NCBI GenBank assembly: GCA_023390875.1
Contig: JAEWCA010000558.1
Location: 1-11,550, forward strand
Direction: 5' to 3'
From: Actinomycetes bacterium
Lineage (GTDB): Bacteria; Actinomycetota; Actinomycetes; Actinomycetales; Cellulomonadaceae
DNA length: 11,550 nucleotides
Below the pieces are notes generated by a model. That model saw only the letters and a program-made list of their open reading frames with translations. It made no database searches and was not told the origin of the DNA. Shown piece after piece: positions 11,104-11,550 of this stretch (position 1 is its first letter; every line of letters starts with the position of its first letter). A program made the position numbers and the translations under genes.

Positions 11104-11550
11104 GCCGCGCGGTGCACGCGGCGCGGCGGTTCCGCGGACGGCCGTGCGTCCGTGGCGCGGGTCGTGCGCACCGGCCGCGGCGACGCCCAGCGCGAGGACT
11201 TCGAGCCCGATGCCGAGGCCCTCGAGGAGCACGAACCGCCCGGGCAGCGTCCGGCCGGCGACCTGAGCCAGGTTGCCGACCCCGAACAGCCACGCGACCG
11301 CGCCGGGGACCCGGCGCCGGAGAGCCGCCACGAGCAGGAGCACGAACACACCGGCGAACAGCAGCGACGGTCCGACCCCGAACAGCCACGTCGCGACGCC
11401 CGGGGTCGCGAGGATCGGTGCGTACACGTCGTGCATCGCGTCCCGGGTCGAAGCGTGGGCGCCGACGTAGAGGTCGACGGCGGCCTGGCCGCTGAACGCG
11501 GCGGCACCGGCGAGCGCCGCGGTGCACGCCGCCACCACGGTGGACCGGAC
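11101..11550 (-). CDS. Small multi-pass membrane protein, unknown function (5' end not resolved, runs to window edge)
   Basis: I do not recognise this family. The frame is open to the window edge. A GTG at 11538 would give 145 residues, but the preceding codons are also open, so the true start may lie just outside. About four hydrophobic segments are visible (numbering from that GTG): 2-25, 48-73, 79-94 and 103-124. The C-terminal tail is basic (HDPRHGRTAVRGTAAPRAPRG region). Two helices share a WLFGVG motif (51-56 and 83-88), encoded by an exact 19-base repeat. No catalytic or metal motif stands out. It reads into the OsmC gene after a 10-base gap, so an operon is possible, although the OsmC gene also seems to have its own -10. 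Confidence 0.75.
   Translation of the reverse strand, partial: VRSTVVAACTAALAGAAAFSGQAAVDLYVGAHASTRDAMHDVYAPILATPGVATWLFGVGPSLLFAGVFVLLLVAALRRRVPGAVAWLFGVGNLAQVAGRTLPGRFVLLEGLGIGLEVLALGVAAAGAHDPRHGRTAVRGTAAPRAPRG
11276..11390. repeat. 19-base exact direct repeat inside the membrane-protein gene
   Basis: CCGACCCCGAACAGCCACG occurs at 11276-11294 and 11372-11390, 96 bases apart. On the coding (minus) strand both copies encode W-L-F-G-V-G in the same frame, 32 residues apart, so this is an internal protein repeat. Confidence 0.85.

Overview
The window is very GC-rich, gene-dense DNA from a high-GC Gram-positive bacterium. G/C-biased third codon positions, GTG starts, probable leaderless promoters and protein sequences all point to Actinomycetota. 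A Cellulomonas-like member of the Micrococcales is my best guess from family resemblance; no search was run. I find ten protein genes and one strong cis-regulatory RNA, with little space between genes. The largest non-coding gap is 217 bases and holds the RNA element.

Left part (1-4102, + strand): the 3' portion of uvrB is cut by the window edge. A leader follows that I read as a yybP-ykoY manganese riboswitch, and then two tandem TerC-family membrane proteins. The leader has the GGGGAGUA motif, a closing P1 helix and a second helix, incompatible with P1, that buries the terC1 ribosome binding site. This predicts translation ON when Mn2+ is bound, which suits a metal-export pair.

Middle part (4122-6863): a small YCII-domain protein (-) is divergent from an acyl-CoA dehydrogenase-fold flavoprotein and a GNAT acetyltransferase (both +, tightly spaced). 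A metallo-beta-lactamase-fold hydrolase (-) ends 9 bases from the acetyltransferase.

Right part (6864-11550): the 138-base divergent region between the hydrolase and uvrA holds an SOS/LexA-type box (one mismatch to TCGAAC-N4-GTTCGA) and a leaderless-type -10 placed 7 bases before the uvrA GTG. uvrA is full length. A GNAT-domain gene overlaps its stop by 4 bases. An OsmC-family protein (-) and a small multi-pass membrane protein (-, cut by the right edge) close the window.

Two themes stand out: nucleotide excision repair (UvrB and UvrA, with uvrA probably damage-inducible) and manganese homeostasis (riboswitch plus two TerC proteins). The uvrB ... MBL hydrolase <> uvrA arrangement resembles that of Mycobacterium tuberculosis, so most of this is conserved chromosomal backbone rather than a mobile island. 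I saw no tRNA, rRNA, CRISPR, IS element or phage gene.
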